Shown here: one piece after another, positions 42,869-52,586 of the stretch | How positions within the stretch are numbered: the first letter of the stretch is position 1 | How the letters are laid out: every line of letters starts with the position of its first letter | Source of the DNA: Gordonia shandongensis DSM 45094 | GTDB lineage: Bacteria > Actinomycetota > Actinomycetes > Mycobacteriales > Mycobacteriaceae | Assembly: GCF_000423025.1 (NCBI RefSeq) | Contig: NZ_AUHE01000002.1 | Location: forward strand, 372,001-436,000 | Length of the DNA: 64,000 bases | Direction: 5' to 3' | Notes under the pieces: generated by a model | What the model saw: the letters and a program-made list of their open reading frames with translations, nothing else | What the model was told of the DNA's origin: nothing | Database searches by the model: none | Made by a program: the position numbers and the translations under genes

Positions 42869-45800
42869 ATGAAAACTCCGTCGCCACAGGGAGGCGGGCG
42901 CACGTACGCGATCACGGCGACGGTCGCTGGGGTCATCGCCGTCGTCGCCGCGGTGCTGGCACCCTTCCTCCCGGTCTCACAGAACACCGCCGCCGTCGCA
43001 TGGCCGCAGACGCAGCAGCTGAGTGCCGCCAACGCCTCGGTGACCGCTCCCCTTGCGGCCCAGACGCCCGAGCAACTCGACATGACGATCAGCTGCGCCG
43101 CGCTGGCGCACATCGTCGACGCCGGTCCCCGCGTCGACACCGTCATCGTCTCGACCACCCCGAAGGCCGCCGGAAGTTCGGTGTTCACGTCCGGTCTGGC
43201 CGTCACGCACGGCGGCAACGGGGTGTCGGTCAGCTCGCGCGGGTCGACTCTCGTCACCGTGCCGGACGACCAGCTTCGCGGATGCTCCGAGCTGACGGTG
43301 TGGTCGACGGCGACCGAGGTCGGCGCCCGCTTCGACGGCCTCGACGTGCAGGCCACGGCCAACGCCGACAGCAGGCCCCAGGTCGCGGGCGTCTTCACCG
43401 ATCTCGATCGCGCATCGGTTCAGCGCGCCGAACAGTCCGGCCTGTCGGTCGCCATCACCATCGATGACCGCTTCGACACGACGGCATCGGCCCTCAAGAT
43501 CGTCGCGATCGTGATCGCCGTCCTCGCCGCCCTGGTCGCGCTCGTCGCTCTCGCACATCTGGACCGGATCGGCGGGCACCGCGGCCGGGTGACGCCGCGC
43601 CCCGGCTTCCGCACGCTGTTCGCTCCCCGTATCACGGATGTCGGCGTCACCGCCGCACTCGTGATCTGGCACTTCCTGGGGGCCGGTACCGCAGATGACG
43701 GTTACGTCCTCGGCATGGCCAAGAACGGCGAGACCGCCGGCTACCTCTCGAACTACTACCGATTCTTCGGGGTTCCCGAAGCCCCGTTCGACTGGTATTA
43801 CAGCTTCCTCGGCCTGTGGTCGCACGTCAGCACCGCCGGGATCTGGATGAAGCTGCCCGCGCTGCTCGCCGGCCTCGCGAGCTGGTTCCTGCTGAGTCGG
43901 GTCCTCCTGCCCCGACTCGGGCGCTCCGTATCGCGCTCCACGTGGCCGATGCTCGCCGCCGCCGCGGTGTTCGTCGCGTTCTGGATCGCCTTCTGCAGCG
44001 GCCTGCGCCCCGAACCGATCATCGTCGTCGGGACCCTCGCCACCTGGTCGCTGGTGGAGGTCGCGATCGCCACGCGGCGTCTCGTTCCCGCAGCCGTCGC
44101 CACGTTCTCGGCGCTGCTCACTCTCGCCGCCGCACCGCACGGGATCATCGCGATCGCCGTGCTGATCGCGGGATCGCGCCCGATGCTCCGCATCTGCCGG
44201 CACCGTCGCGCCGAGTTCGGTCTGCTGCCTCTCGCGGCGCCCGTCGCCGCCGCGGGCGCTCTCATCCTCGTCATCGTGTTCCGCACGCAGAGTCTGGGCA
44301 ACGTGGCAGAGGCGGTCCGCGTCCGGTACGCCACCGGCCCGACGCTCGAGTGGTACCAGGAACTCCTTCGGTACTACTACATGACTCTGGGCACCGAAGA
44401 CGGCGCCCTCGCCCGGCGGATCCCCGTCCTGCTGCTCCTGCTGTCGCTCATCGCCGCCACCACGATCGCGCTGCGCCGCCGTCGTCTACCGGGGGTCTCG
44501 CCGGGACCGATGTGGCGCCTGATCGGCACGATCTTCCTGACCATCGCGCTGCTGTCGCTGACGCCGACCAAGTGGACGGTCCAATTCGGCGTGTTCGCGG
44601 GCGTCGGGGCGGCCGTCGCCGCCGTCGCGACCGCCGCCCTGATCCGGCAGTCCGCGACCTCACCGCGCACCGTGTGGGGATTCCTCACCGCGGTGGTCTT
44701 CGCCGCGGCGGTCGCATCGGCCGGCCACAACGCGTGGGGGTGGACGTACGACTTCGGCATCTCGTGGTTCGACAAGGCTCCCGTCTTCGCGGGCATCCCG
44801 CTGACGACGCTGCTGTTGGCCCTGGCGGCGCTCTGCATGCTCGTCACCGTCTGGGTGTCGATCCGGCCGGCCGACGCCGCGGTGACCGACGAGCGGCGCC
44901 GCCGTCGTCGTCGGCTCGTCGCCGGCACGCCGATCCTGCTCGTGGCCGCGCTCCTCGTCGTCGGAGAGTTCGCATTGTTCGCCAAGGCCGCCGTCGGCCG
45001 CACCGACACGTACACCGCCTTGAGCGCCAACGTGCGGGCCCTCACGGGCGACACGTGCGGGCTCGCCGACAAGGTGTTGGTGGAAGACGACCCCAACGCC
45101 GGCACCCTGACGCCCGTCGGCACCGACGACGTCTCGGCCGCCCTGGCCGGCGACTCCGTCGGCTTCACCCCCGACGGTGTGTCCGGTCGGCTGGAGCCCG
45201 ACGCGGTCTCCCTCGGCGCGGGCACGATCAACACCGCACACGATCTGGCGCGGTCGTTCGTCGGGCGCGGCGGGGTCCCCGGCACCACCGGCGGAACGGG
45301 CCCCGAGACCGTCAACGGTTCCACGGTGGCCCTTCCCTTCGGTCTCGACCCCGACACGACCCCGGTCCTGGGCAGCTACGGCTACGACAACGGCACCGCC
45401 CGCCTGACGTCGACCCCGTACCGACTGCCCGACCGATCGGCGTCGCCGCTGATCGTGATCACCGCGGCCGGGTCCATCATGTCCGTCGACCAGGACGGCG
45501 CCGTCACCGAAGGCCGCGACCTCAAGGTCGAGTTCGGGACCGTCGACGGCGGCGAGTTCCGTCCGGTGGGGACGCCGTTCATCCCGATCGATCCGGGACC
45601 CGACAGCCCCAATCGACCCTGGCGCAACCTGCGCATCCCGATGTCTGCGGTTCCCGCCGGGGCCGACGCGCTGCGCATCGTCGCCGTGGACTCCAACGTG
45701 AGCCCCAGCGAATGGCTCGCCGTGACCCCGCCCCGCGCACCTCGCCTGCAGACACTGCAGGACGTGGTCGGATCCACGAGTCCGGTCCTGTTGGACCTCT

Positions 45801-46144
45801 CGGTCGGCAGCCAGTTCCCGTGTCAGCATTCGATCACGGTGACCGACGGCGTGTATCAGGTGCCGCAGTGGCGCATCACTCCCGACCTGACAACCACGGT
45901 GTCGAAGTCCGACACCTGGCAGGCCACCGACGGCGGTGGCGTCCTGACCGCGTCCGAATCGCTGACGAAGGCGTCGGCGCTCGCGACCTACCTGGAGAAC
46001 GACTGGCACATGGACTGGGGAAATCTGCTCCGACTGACGCCCGTGGTGCCCGGCATCCCCACGGCGACCGTCCAGACGGGGACCGCCATGCGGTCGGGCT
46101 GGTACCGGCCCGGCTCCATCCGGGTGGTGAGCGACGATGAGTAG
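42869..46144 (+). CDS. emb: Emb arabinosyltransferase, EmbA/EmbB-like
   Basis: Emb proteins transfer arabinose from decaprenyl-phosphoryl-arabinose onto arabinogalactan or lipoarabinomannan and are the targets of ethambutol. The 1091-aa protein has an N-terminal helix, a periplasmic jelly-roll domain (about 30-205), a GT-C membrane core with the catalytic Asp pair (GTADDGYVLG, about residue 275), and FGVPEAPFDWYYSFLG nearby. The TPTKWTVQFG motif is near 570, and a large C-terminal carbohydrate-binding domain is present. The PEAPFDWY and STAGIWMKLP segments are closer to EmbA/EmbB than to EmbC. It overlaps the next emb gene by 8 bases. No aftA precedes it. Confidence 0.9.
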   Translation: MKTPSPQGGGRTYAITATVAGVIAVVAAVLAPFLPVSQNTAAVAWPQTQQLSAANASVTAPLAAQTPEQLDMTISCAALAHIVDAGPRVDTVIVSTTPKAAGSSVFTSGLAVTHGGNGVSVSSRGSTLVTVPDDQLRGCSELTVWSTATEVGARFDGLDVQATANADSRPQVAGVFTDLDRASVQRAEQSGLSVAITIDDRFDTTASALKIVAIVIAVLAALVALVALAHLDRIGGHRGRVTPRPGFRTLFAPRITDVGVTAALVIWHFLGAGTADDGYVLGMAKNGETAGYLSNYYRFFGVPEAPFDWYYSFLGLWSHVSTAGIWMKLPALLAGLASWFLLSRVLLPRLGRSVSRSTWPMLAAAAVFVAFWIAFCSGLRPEPIIVVGTLATWSLVEVAIATRRLVPAAVATFSALLTLAAAPHGIIAIAVLIAGSRPMLRICRHRRAEFGLLPLAAPVAAAGALILVIVFRTQSLGNVAEAVRVRYATGPTLEWYQELLRYYYMTLGTEDGALARRIPVLLLLLSLIAATTIALRRRRLPGVSPGPMWRLIGTIFLTIALLSLTPTKWTVQFGVFAGVGAAVAAVATAALIRQSATSPRTVWGFLTAVVFAAAVASAGHNAWGWTYDFGISWFDKAPVFAGIPLTTLLLALAALCMLVTVWVSIRPADAAVTDERRRRRRRLVAGTPILLVAALLVVGEFALFAKAAVGRTDTYTALSANVRALTGDTCGLADKVLVEDDPNAGTLTPVGTDDVSAALAGDSVGFTPDGVSGRLEPDAVSLGAGTINTAHDLARSFVGRGGVPGTTGGTGPETVNGSTVALPFGLDPDTTPVLGSYGYDNGTARLTSTPYRLPDRSASPLIVITAAGSIMSVDQDGAVTEGRDLKVEFGTVDGGEFRPVGTPFIPIDPGPDSPNRPWRNLRIPMSAVPAGADALRIVAVDSNVSPSEWLAVTPPRAPRLQTLQDVVGSTSPVLLDLSVGSQFPCQHSITVTDGVYQVPQWRITPDLTTTVSKSDTWQATDGGGVLTASESLTKASALATYLENDWHMDWGNLLRLTPVVPGIPTATVQTGTAMRSGWYRPGSIRVVSDDE

Positions 46145-49100
46145 CGGCACCCCCGAGACCACCGACCCGGAAGCCACGGGTCCCGGCACGGGCGAGCGCC
46201 GGACCTCGACCGCTCGGACCCCCGGGGAGCACACGGTCGCGATCGCACGGACGGTCGCGGTGGTCGCGGGTCTGATCGGGATCCTGCTGGCCGTCGCGGC
46301 GCCCTTCCTGCCGGTGTCGTATACGAAGGCCGAGATCAACTGGCCGCAACCGTCCGCTGCCGGCGGGGCGCCCGTCGTGGAGAACGTCGCCGCACCGAAC
46401 GTCTCGTTCAACCCCGTCGCCATGGACGTCCGGGTGCCGACGCGACTCGCCGCGCGGCTCCCCGCCGACGGCGGCGTCCTGCTGTCGACCGTTCCGGAGA
46501 ACGGCGTCGAGGCCCGGAAGGTCGGGCTCTTCGTCACGGCGACCCACGACAACATCCTCGTCACTCAGCGCAACACGGTCCTGCTGTCGATGCCCCGCGA
46601 GCGGGCGCAGGCCGGTGACGGCGTCATCACGATCCACGCCGACACCTCCGGAACCCGCGGTGAGGTGACCGGCGCGCCGACCGACGGCGACCCGACCTTC
46701 CGTATCGACGACTCCGATGCGCGCCCGCAGATCATCGGCGTCTACACCGACCTGCCGGCGTCGACACCGACCGACGGGTTGGCGTTCCACTCCACGATCG
46801 ACACGCGTTTCATCTCCAGTCCCACGCCCCTCAAGGGCACCCTCCTGATCGTCGGGATCGCCGCGACCATCGCCTCGATCATCGCGCTCGCCGTCCTCGA
46901 CCGATGCGACGGCCGCGGGCGACTCCGGATCCTGCCCCGCCGGTGGTGGCGGCCCACCTTCCTCGACGGTGCGGTGACCGCGGTTCTCGCCGTCTGGTTG
47001 ATGATCGGCGGCAACACCGCCGACGACGGATACCAGGTCACCGTCGGCCGGGTGGCTCCGGGTGCCGGCTACCTCGACAACTACTACCGCTATTTCGGCG
47101 TCCCCCAGGACCCGTTCGGCTGGCACTACCAGTATCTGGCGAAATGGATGGAGGTCAGCACCGCCATCCCGTGGTTGCGGGTGCTTCCGTTCCTGTTCGC
47201 CATCGCCTGCTGGTTCCTGATCAGCCGCGCCGCGCTGCCCCGACTCGGTCGGGCCGTGAGCTCGTCGACGGCGGCCCGGTGGGCCGCAGCACTCGGCTTC
47301 CTCGCCCTGTGGCTGCCGTTCAACAACGGGCTGCGCGTGGAACCGGCCATCGCGCTCGGCATCCTGCTCACCTGGGTGCTGGTGGAGCGTTCCATCGCGA
47401 CGGGCCGTTTCGCTCCCCTCGCGCTGGGCGTGATCGCCGCCGCGTTCACCCTGACCATCCATCCCGCGGGTGCGGTGGCGGCCGTCGTGCTCATCGTGAG
47501 CCTCCGTCCCCTGTTGCACCGCCTGCTGAGGCGTCGCGGACGCGACGGCCTGCTCCCCCTGCTCATGCCGATCGGGGCCGCGGGACTGTCGGTGCTGTAC
47601 GAGATCTTCGCCGACCAGCCGCTCGCATCGATCATGGAGGGCGTCAAGGTTCAGGGCATCGTCGGACCCACCAACAAGTGGTGGAACGAGGCGATGCGGT
47701 ATTACATCCTGCAGAACCCGACCCCCGACGGTTCGATCGCCCGACGGGTGGGCGTCTTCGTCACGATTCTCGCCGTCTTCCTGGTGATCGCGGTCCTCGT
47801 CCGCAAACGACGCGTGGCGGGTGTCGCCACCGCATCGGTGTGGCGCCTGGTGGGCGTCGTGGGCGGCGCCGTCGGCGTACTGGCTCTCGTCCCCACCAAG
47901 GCCACGCATCAGCTCGGCATCTATGCCTGCCTGACCGGCCTGTTCGCGGCGGTCGCGACGGTGTTCGTGAGCCCGACGGTGATGATCCGTCGATGCAATC
48001 GGACCTTCTTCGCCGCGGCTGCGGTGTATGCGCTGGCCGTGGCATTCTCCGGCCGGAACCAGTGGTGGTACGTGGGCAGTTACGGCATCCCGTGGGCGGA
48101 CGACACGCCGCACCTCGGCGGGATCCCGCTGTTCTGGCCGATCGCCGCCGTCGCCGTCGCCCTCACCGCCCTCGGACTGTGGCAGTACTACCGCGACGAC
48201 CGCGGTCAGGATCCGGCGCTGCCGCCGGTCGCGCCGGCCTCCGACCGGTGGTCCCGGGCGCCGATGCACGCTCTGGTCATCATCTCGGCGGTCGCGCTGC
48301 TGTTCACGTTCGCCTCGTTCGCGAAGGCCATCCGCACCCAGGCGGGGTCGTGGTCGTGGGCGAGCTCGAACGTCGCGTCCCTCACCGGCGACACCTGCGC
48401 GCTCGCCGACGGCGTCCTCGTGGAGTCCGACCCCGACGCCGGGCTGTTGCCGCCCGCGGAGATCGACGGCCAGCGCGGCTGGGATCCCGGTCGGATGTTG
48501 CGCGGCGACGCCGCGGCTCCCGGATTCAGTCCCGACGGCGTACCGGCGCGGATCGAGGCCGAGGAGGACTCCGAGGACACCACGACCACCGGGACCCTCG
48601 ACACGACGACGTCCGACGCGGACTCCGACGATGCGGGCACCGGCGACGCGGCGTCCGACATCGCCGGCGGCACGACCGCGGAGACGGGGGTCAACGGGTC
48701 GAGCGTGCATCTGCCGTTCGGTCTCGACCCCGATCGGGTCCCGGTTCTGGGCACCTATGGTTCGCCCGACGGTCTCGGCTCCCTCACCTCCGGCTGGTAC
48801 GCGCTGCCCGAACGCGCCGAGGACCGACCGCTGGTGACGGTCGCCGTCGCCGGCCAGGCGGAGTACACCGATGAGCTCGACGTCCGGCATTCCGGTCTCC
48901 CGGTGCGCCTCGAAGCGGGACGGGTCCGCCCGGACGGGGCGGTCGACACCGTGGCCTCCCTGGTTCCGCTCGACACCGGGGTCGCACCGCAGTGGCGGAA
49001 CCTGCGCTTCCCGGTCGATCGGATCCCCGATGGCGCGTCGGTCGTTCGGCTGGTCGTCGACGACGACTCGGCGAAAGCCGATCAGTGGATCGCCGTCACC

Positions 49101-49508
49101 TCCCCGCGGATGGGTGCGCTCACCACGTTGAACTCGCTGGTCGGCAGCGACGACCCGGTACTGCTCGACTGGGAGGTGGCGTTCGCCTTCCCGTGCCAGC
49201 GTCCGGCCGCCGCCGTCAACGGGGTCTTGGAGACGCCGAAGTGGCGCATCACGCCCGATGCGGTGGGTGAACGGGTCAACTCTCGTCGCTGGATGGCCGG
49301 CGACTACGGGGGCCCGCTGGGTATCACGGAGAACGAGCTTCAGGCGACCGAGGTCCCCTCGTATCTGCGTCAGGGATGGGCCAAGGACTGGGGCACCCTC
49401 CAGCGCTATGCACCGTTGAAACCACAGCGGACGGCCGACCTCACGATCAGCCGCGACGTCCGTCCCGGAACGTGGACTCCCGGGCCGATGCGGGCGATCA
49501 AGAACTGA
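46137..49508 (+). CDS. emb: Emb arabinosyltransferase, EmbC-like features
   Basis: The 1123-aa paralogue has the same layout: a jelly-roll domain, the catalytic loop NTADDGYQVT (about residue 293), a GT-C core and a C-terminal binding domain. The segments QDPFGWHYQYL, WWYVGSYGIPW and the closing KDWGTLQRY look most like mycobacterial EmbC, and WLPFNNGLRVEP is common to the family. An acidic Asp/Thr/Glu-rich insert (EEDSEDTTTTGTLDTTTSD, about residues 805-825) lies in the periplasmic part and is unusual. The normally conserved TPTKW motif reads VPTKATHQLG. Assignment to a single Emb type is not secure. Confidence 0.9.
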   Translation: MSSGTPETTDPEATGPGTGERRTSTARTPGEHTVAIARTVAVVAGLIGILLAVAAPFLPVSYTKAEINWPQPSAAGGAPVVENVAAPNVSFNPVAMDVRVPTRLAARLPADGGVLLSTVPENGVEARKVGLFVTATHDNILVTQRNTVLLSMPRERAQAGDGVITIHADTSGTRGEVTGAPTDGDPTFRIDDSDARPQIIGVYTDLPASTPTDGLAFHSTIDTRFISSPTPLKGTLLIVGIAATIASIIALAVLDRCDGRGRLRILPRRWWRPTFLDGAVTAVLAVWLMIGGNTADDGYQVTVGRVAPGAGYLDNYYRYFGVPQDPFGWHYQYLAKWMEVSTAIPWLRVLPFLFAIACWFLISRAALPRLGRAVSSSTAARWAAALGFLALWLPFNNGLRVEPAIALGILLTWVLVERSIATGRFAPLALGVIAAAFTLTIHPAGAVAAVVLIVSLRPLLHRLLRRRGRDGLLPLLMPIGAAGLSVLYEIFADQPLASIMEGVKVQGIVGPTNKWWNEAMRYYILQNPTPDGSIARRVGVFVTILAVFLVIAVLVRKRRVAGVATASVWRLVGVVGGAVGVLALVPTKATHQLGIYACLTGLFAAVATVFVSPTVMIRRCNRTFFAAAAVYALAVAFSGRNQWWYVGSYGIPWADDTPHLGGIPLFWPIAAVAVALTALGLWQYYRDDRGQDPALPPVAPASDRWSRAPMHALVIISAVALLFTFASFAKAIRTQAGSWSWASSNVASLTGDTCALADGVLVESDPDAGLLPPAEIDGQRGWDPGRMLRGDAAAPGFSPDGVPARIEAEEDSEDTTTTGTLDTTTSDADSDDAGTGDAASDIAGGTTAETGVNGSSVHLPFGLDPDRVPVLGTYGSPDGLGSLTSGWYALPERAEDRPLVTVAVAGQAEYTDELDVRHSGLPVRLEAGRVRPDGAVDTVASLVPLDTGVAPQWRNLRFPVDRIPDGASVVRLVVDDDSAKADQWIAVTSPRMGALTTLNSLVGSDDPVLLDWEVAFAFPCQRPAAAVNGVLETPKWRITPDAVGERVNSRRWMAGDYGGPLGITENELQATEVPSYLRQGWAKDWGTLQRYAPLKPQRTADLTISRDVRPGTWTPGPMRAIKN

Positions 49509-49520
49509 GTCCCCCGAACG

Positions 49521-49561
49521 ACCGACATCGGCCTGTCACACAGCGACACGCCGATGTCGGT
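49521..49561 (+). terminator. Terminator hairpin after the emb genes
   Basis: A perfect 12-bp stem (49521-49532 with 49550-49561) encloses a second short TGTC/GACA stem. It starts 12 bases after the emb stop. Confidence 0.8.
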
Positions 49562-49627
49562 TGATTAGACGACAGTTCGGTGTCATCCTCCGGCGTAGAC
49601 ATCTGTCAACGCGGGGAGGAAGCATTC

Positions 49628-50200
49628 ATGGGTCACCCGATTCGGCATCGTCGCGCACGGGGCCGCATTCGCACGTCGATCGTCGCGGTCGCCACCGCGC
49701 TCGCGGTCTGTATGGCGCCGGCACTCACGCCGCTCCCCGAGGCGCAGGCCGCACCGCCGTCACCGGGGCGCTTCCTGACGAACAACCCCGTGGGGCGTTA
49801 CATCGTGGTCCTCGGCGCGCGGATGACGCCGACCGGAAATCCGCCGCACATTCTGCGGCAACGCCTCGACCGCGCCGCGCGCCTGGCCCACCACTCCCCG
49901 CTCAGCCGGGTGATCGTCACGGGCGGCAACAGTTGGTGGCTTCCGGTCCCCGAGTCGACGTTCATGCACGTCGAGTTGATGAAGCGGGGTGTCAACCCGC
50001 TGCGCGTCATCGATGAGCCGACTGCGACGTCGACGGTCGAGAACGCTCGACGCTCCGTCGCGATCCTGCGGTCGCTGCATGCCTCGGGTGCCGTGATCGT
50101 GACCAACGGATTTCACATGAAGCGAGCACTGAAGAACTTCCGCGACGAGAGCCGCCGAACCGGATCACGTCTGACGTTCGTGGCGGGGTACGCCGGCTGA
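49628..50200 (+). CDS. Secreted DUF218 (YdcF/SanA/ElyC-like) protein
   Basis: The 190-aa protein has a Sec signal peptide (basic start, hydrophobic VAVATALAVCMAPAL, cleavage near AQAAPP) and then a DUF218 domain. Family features are YIVVLGARMTPTGNPPHIL, VIVTGG, the STVENARRSV segment and VTNGFHMKRALKNF. DUF218 proteins such as ElyC and SanA affect cell-envelope integrity in E. coli, but the reaction is not known. GAGGA precedes the ATG. An earlier in-frame ATG lacks a signal-peptide-like start. Confidence 0.82.
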   Translation: MGHPIRHRRARGRIRTSIVAVATALAVCMAPALTPLPEAQAAPPSPGRFLTNNPVGRYIVVLGARMTPTGNPPHILRQRLDRAARLAHHSPLSRVIVTGGNSWWLPVPESTFMHVELMKRGVNPLRVIDEPTATSTVENARRSVAILRSLHASGAVIVTNGFHMKRALKNFRDESRRTGSRLTFVAGYAG

Positions 50201-50244
50201 CACCGCGATGACCCGGTCGGCACGATTCACCGGCGGCCGGCCGG

Positions 50245-52404
50245 TCAGGCGCGCAGCACGCGCCGGACGCTCGACTCGGGTGTCAGGTCGAGTCGCCGCA
50301 ACAGTTGCGAGTTGAGCGCGACGACCACTGTCGACGCTGACATGAGAATCGCCCCGACGCTCATCGGCATCACGAAGCCGACGGGCGCCAACACGCCGGC
50401 CGCGAGCGGCACGGAGATCAGGTTGTAGCCCGCGGCCCACCAGAGGTTCTGGGTCATCTTGCGGTATCCCGCCACGGACAGTTCGATCACCGAGACCACC
50501 GATCGCGGGTCGGATCCGGCCAGGACCACGCCGGCCGAGGCGATCGCGACATCGGTGCCGGCACCGATCGCGATGCCGACGTCGGCGCGGGCCAGCGCCG
50601 GCGCGTCGTTGACGCCGTCGCCGACCATGGCGACGACCCGCCCCTCGGACTGGAGTTCGGCGACGACCGCGGCCTTGTCCTCGGGCCGCACCTGCGCGTA
50701 GACCCGGTCGATCCCCAGTTCTGCGGCGACGGTGTCGGCGACCGCTCGGGCGTCTCCGGTGATCATCACGACACTGACCCCCAGTCGGTGCAGCGCGTCG
50801 ACCGCGTCCTTCGACTCGGGACGGATGTCATCGGCCAGTCGCAGGGCTCCGGCGACGTGACCGTCGATCACGACGTGCAGGATGATCGCCCCCTCGTCAC
50901 GCCACTCATCGCTGATCGCCAGTTCCGTCGCAGTCCGCGCCTCGAGGAGTCGGGGTCCGCCGACCTCCACTCGGCGTCCGTCGACCGACGCCGACACGCC
51001 CGTCGCGGGTTCGGAGGTGAAGTCCGTCGCCCGGGGGACGGTCAGTTCCTCGGCGCGTGCCGCGGCGACGATCGCCACCGCCAGGGGATGTTCACTGTCG
51101 GACTCGGCGGCCGCTGCGGCGGCGAGGACCTCGGCGCGCGAGTGGCCCCGGGCGGGTTCGACGGCGGTCACCGACGGTGACCCCTTCGTGAGGGTGCCGG
51201 TCTTGTCGAACAAGACGGCGTCCACCGAACGCATCCGCTCGAGTGACAGCCTGTCCTTCACCAGGACGCCGCCGCGTGCCGCCCGTTCGGTCGCGATCGA
51301 CACCACGAGCGGGATCGCGAGGCCGAGTGCATGCGGGCAGGCGATCACCAGCACCGTGATCACCCGGACCACCGCGGTGTCCGGCATGCCCAGCAGCACC
51401 CAGACGGCGGCAGTGAGCGCGGCGGCTCCGAGCGCGAACCAGAACAGCCAGCCCGCGGCCCGGTCGGCGAGCCGCTGTGCGCGGGATGTGGACGATTGGG
51501 CGTCGGCGACGAGGCGGCGGATGCCTGCGAGGGCCGTCGCGTCGCCGACCGCACGCACACGGATTCGGAGTCCGGAGTCGGTCGCGACGGTGCCTGCGAC
51601 CACGGGGTCGCCGGCGGAGCGCCGCACGGTCCGCGACTCACCGGTGACCATCGACTCGTCGACGCTGGCGCCGCCGTCGTCGATCGTGCCGTCCGCCGGG
51701 ATCGATCCACCGGGCCGGACGAGGACCAGATCTCCGACACGCAGGTCCGCCGGCGCCACCGTCCGGACCCGCTCTTCGCCGTCGGGACCGCGATCGACGA
51801 TCTCGGCTTGGTCGGGCAACAGGGCCGCCAGGGAGTCGAGGGCCGATGTCGTCTGCGCCAGCGACGCCATCTCGATCCAGTGGCCGAGCAGCATGATCAC
51901 GATGAGGAGTGCGAGCTCCCACCAGAAGCTCAACTCGTCGTCGAGGACGCCGACGCTCGATCCCCACGACGAGACGAACGCCACGGTGATCGCCAGTCCG
52001 ATCAGGAGCATCATTCCGGGAGCCCGTCCGCGGATCTCGTCGACAGCCCCGCTCAGGAAGGGGCGACCGCCCCACACGTACATCACGGTGCCGAGGATCG
52101 GCGCCACCCAGCGGGCCCATCCCGGCACCTCGTAGCCGACCAGCGACGCGAACATCGAGTCGGCGGCGACCACCGGGATCGCGATCAGCGTCATGATCCA
52201 GAACAGTCGACGGAAGGCCGCCACATGCCCCGCATGTCCCCCGTGACCGTCGTGTGCCCCGTGGTCGTGGTGTGCCTCGTGGCTCGCGTGCCCCTCGTGC
52301 GCGCTGTGCGCGCCGTGTGCGTCGTGTGCGTCGTGGCCCTGATGCTGATGCGCCCCGTGAGCGTGCGCGTCAACGGGTGCGTCGGTGTGGTCCGGCGTGT
52401 TCAT
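50245..52404 (-). CDS. copB: CopB-type (P1B-3) copper-translocating P-type ATPase
   Basis: The 719-aa pump exports Cu from the cytosol. The first 45 residues are a His-rich metal tail (about a third His) in place of a CxxC domain. The membrane metal motif is Cys-Pro-His (VIACPHALGLAIPL, about residue 370), which defines the CopB/P1B-3 group. TGES (actuator), DKTGTLT (phosphorylated Asp), SEHPLA and GDGVNDAPALA are all intact. The ATG at 52404 fits a leaderless transcript; an in-frame ATG at 52416 is the alternative. A CsoR-like operator lies at the start. No csoR or chaperone gene is nearby. Confidence 0.92.
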   Translation of the reverse strand: MNTPDHTDAPVDAHAHGAHQHQGHDAHDAHGAHSAHEGHASHEAHHDHGAHDGHGGHAGHVAAFRRLFWIMTLIAIPVVAADSMFASLVGYEVPGWARWVAPILGTVMYVWGGRPFLSGAVDEIRGRAPGMMLLIGLAITVAFVSSWGSSVGVLDDELSFWWELALLIVIMLLGHWIEMASLAQTTSALDSLAALLPDQAEIVDRGPDGEERVRTVAPADLRVGDLVLVRPGGSIPADGTIDDGGASVDESMVTGESRTVRRSAGDPVVAGTVATDSGLRIRVRAVGDATALAGIRRLVADAQSSTSRAQRLADRAAGWLFWFALGAAALTAAVWVLLGMPDTAVVRVITVLVIACPHALGLAIPLVVSIATERAARGGVLVKDRLSLERMRSVDAVLFDKTGTLTKGSPSVTAVEPARGHSRAEVLAAAAAAESDSEHPLAVAIVAAARAEELTVPRATDFTSEPATGVSASVDGRRVEVGGPRLLEARTATELAISDEWRDEGAIILHVVIDGHVAGALRLADDIRPESKDAVDALHRLGVSVVMITGDARAVADTVAAELGIDRVYAQVRPEDKAAVVAELQSEGRVVAMVGDGVNDAPALARADVGIAIGAGTDVAIASAGVVLAGSDPRSVVSVIELSVAGYRKMTQNLWWAAGYNLISVPLAAGVLAPVGFVMPMSVGAILMSASTVVVALNSQLLRRLDLTPESSVRRVLRA

Positions 52405-52416
52405 GACGTCGACCAT

Positions 52417-52433
52417 ATACCCATAGGGGGTAT
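52417..52433. promoter_or_regulatory. CsoR-like copper operator upstream of copB
   Basis: ATACCC-N5-GGGTAT is a perfect inverted repeat of the kind bound by Cu(I)-sensing CsoR repressors. It falls between a TTGACC -35 (52435-52440, minus strand) and the copB start, so bound repressor would block the promoter. CsoR itself must be encoded elsewhere. Confidence 0.7.
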
Positions 52434-52527
52434 CGGTCAACGGGGTGGTGCGGCCTCGCCGACCCCGATCGGCCGCCGCCACGTAGGCCGGACGAATGGC
52501 GGGACCGTCACGATGTGGGAGAATCGA

Positions 52528-52572
52528 CTCATCACAGGGAGGCTCACCACAGCGAGGCTCATCACAGCGAGA
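52528..52572 (+). repeat. Three tandem 15-bp repeats before nfeD
   Basis: Units CTCATCACAGGGAGG, CTCACCACAGCGAGG and CTCATCACAGCGAGA follow one another without gaps. Read in the nfeD frame from a GTG at 52515, they encode three His-His-x-Glu units (HHREA, HHSEA, HHSEK). They may be a coding extension or a leader element. Confidence 0.75.
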
Positions 52573-52586
52573 AGACGGGGGCGCAC

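Noticed and set aside
45876-48890. A 1004-codon open frame on the minus strand across the emb genes
   Set aside because: It is the antisense of two clearly coding arabinosyltransferase genes. The translation is Arg/Gly/Asp-rich low complexity, and no family motif is visible. High GC content removes stop codons in such frames.
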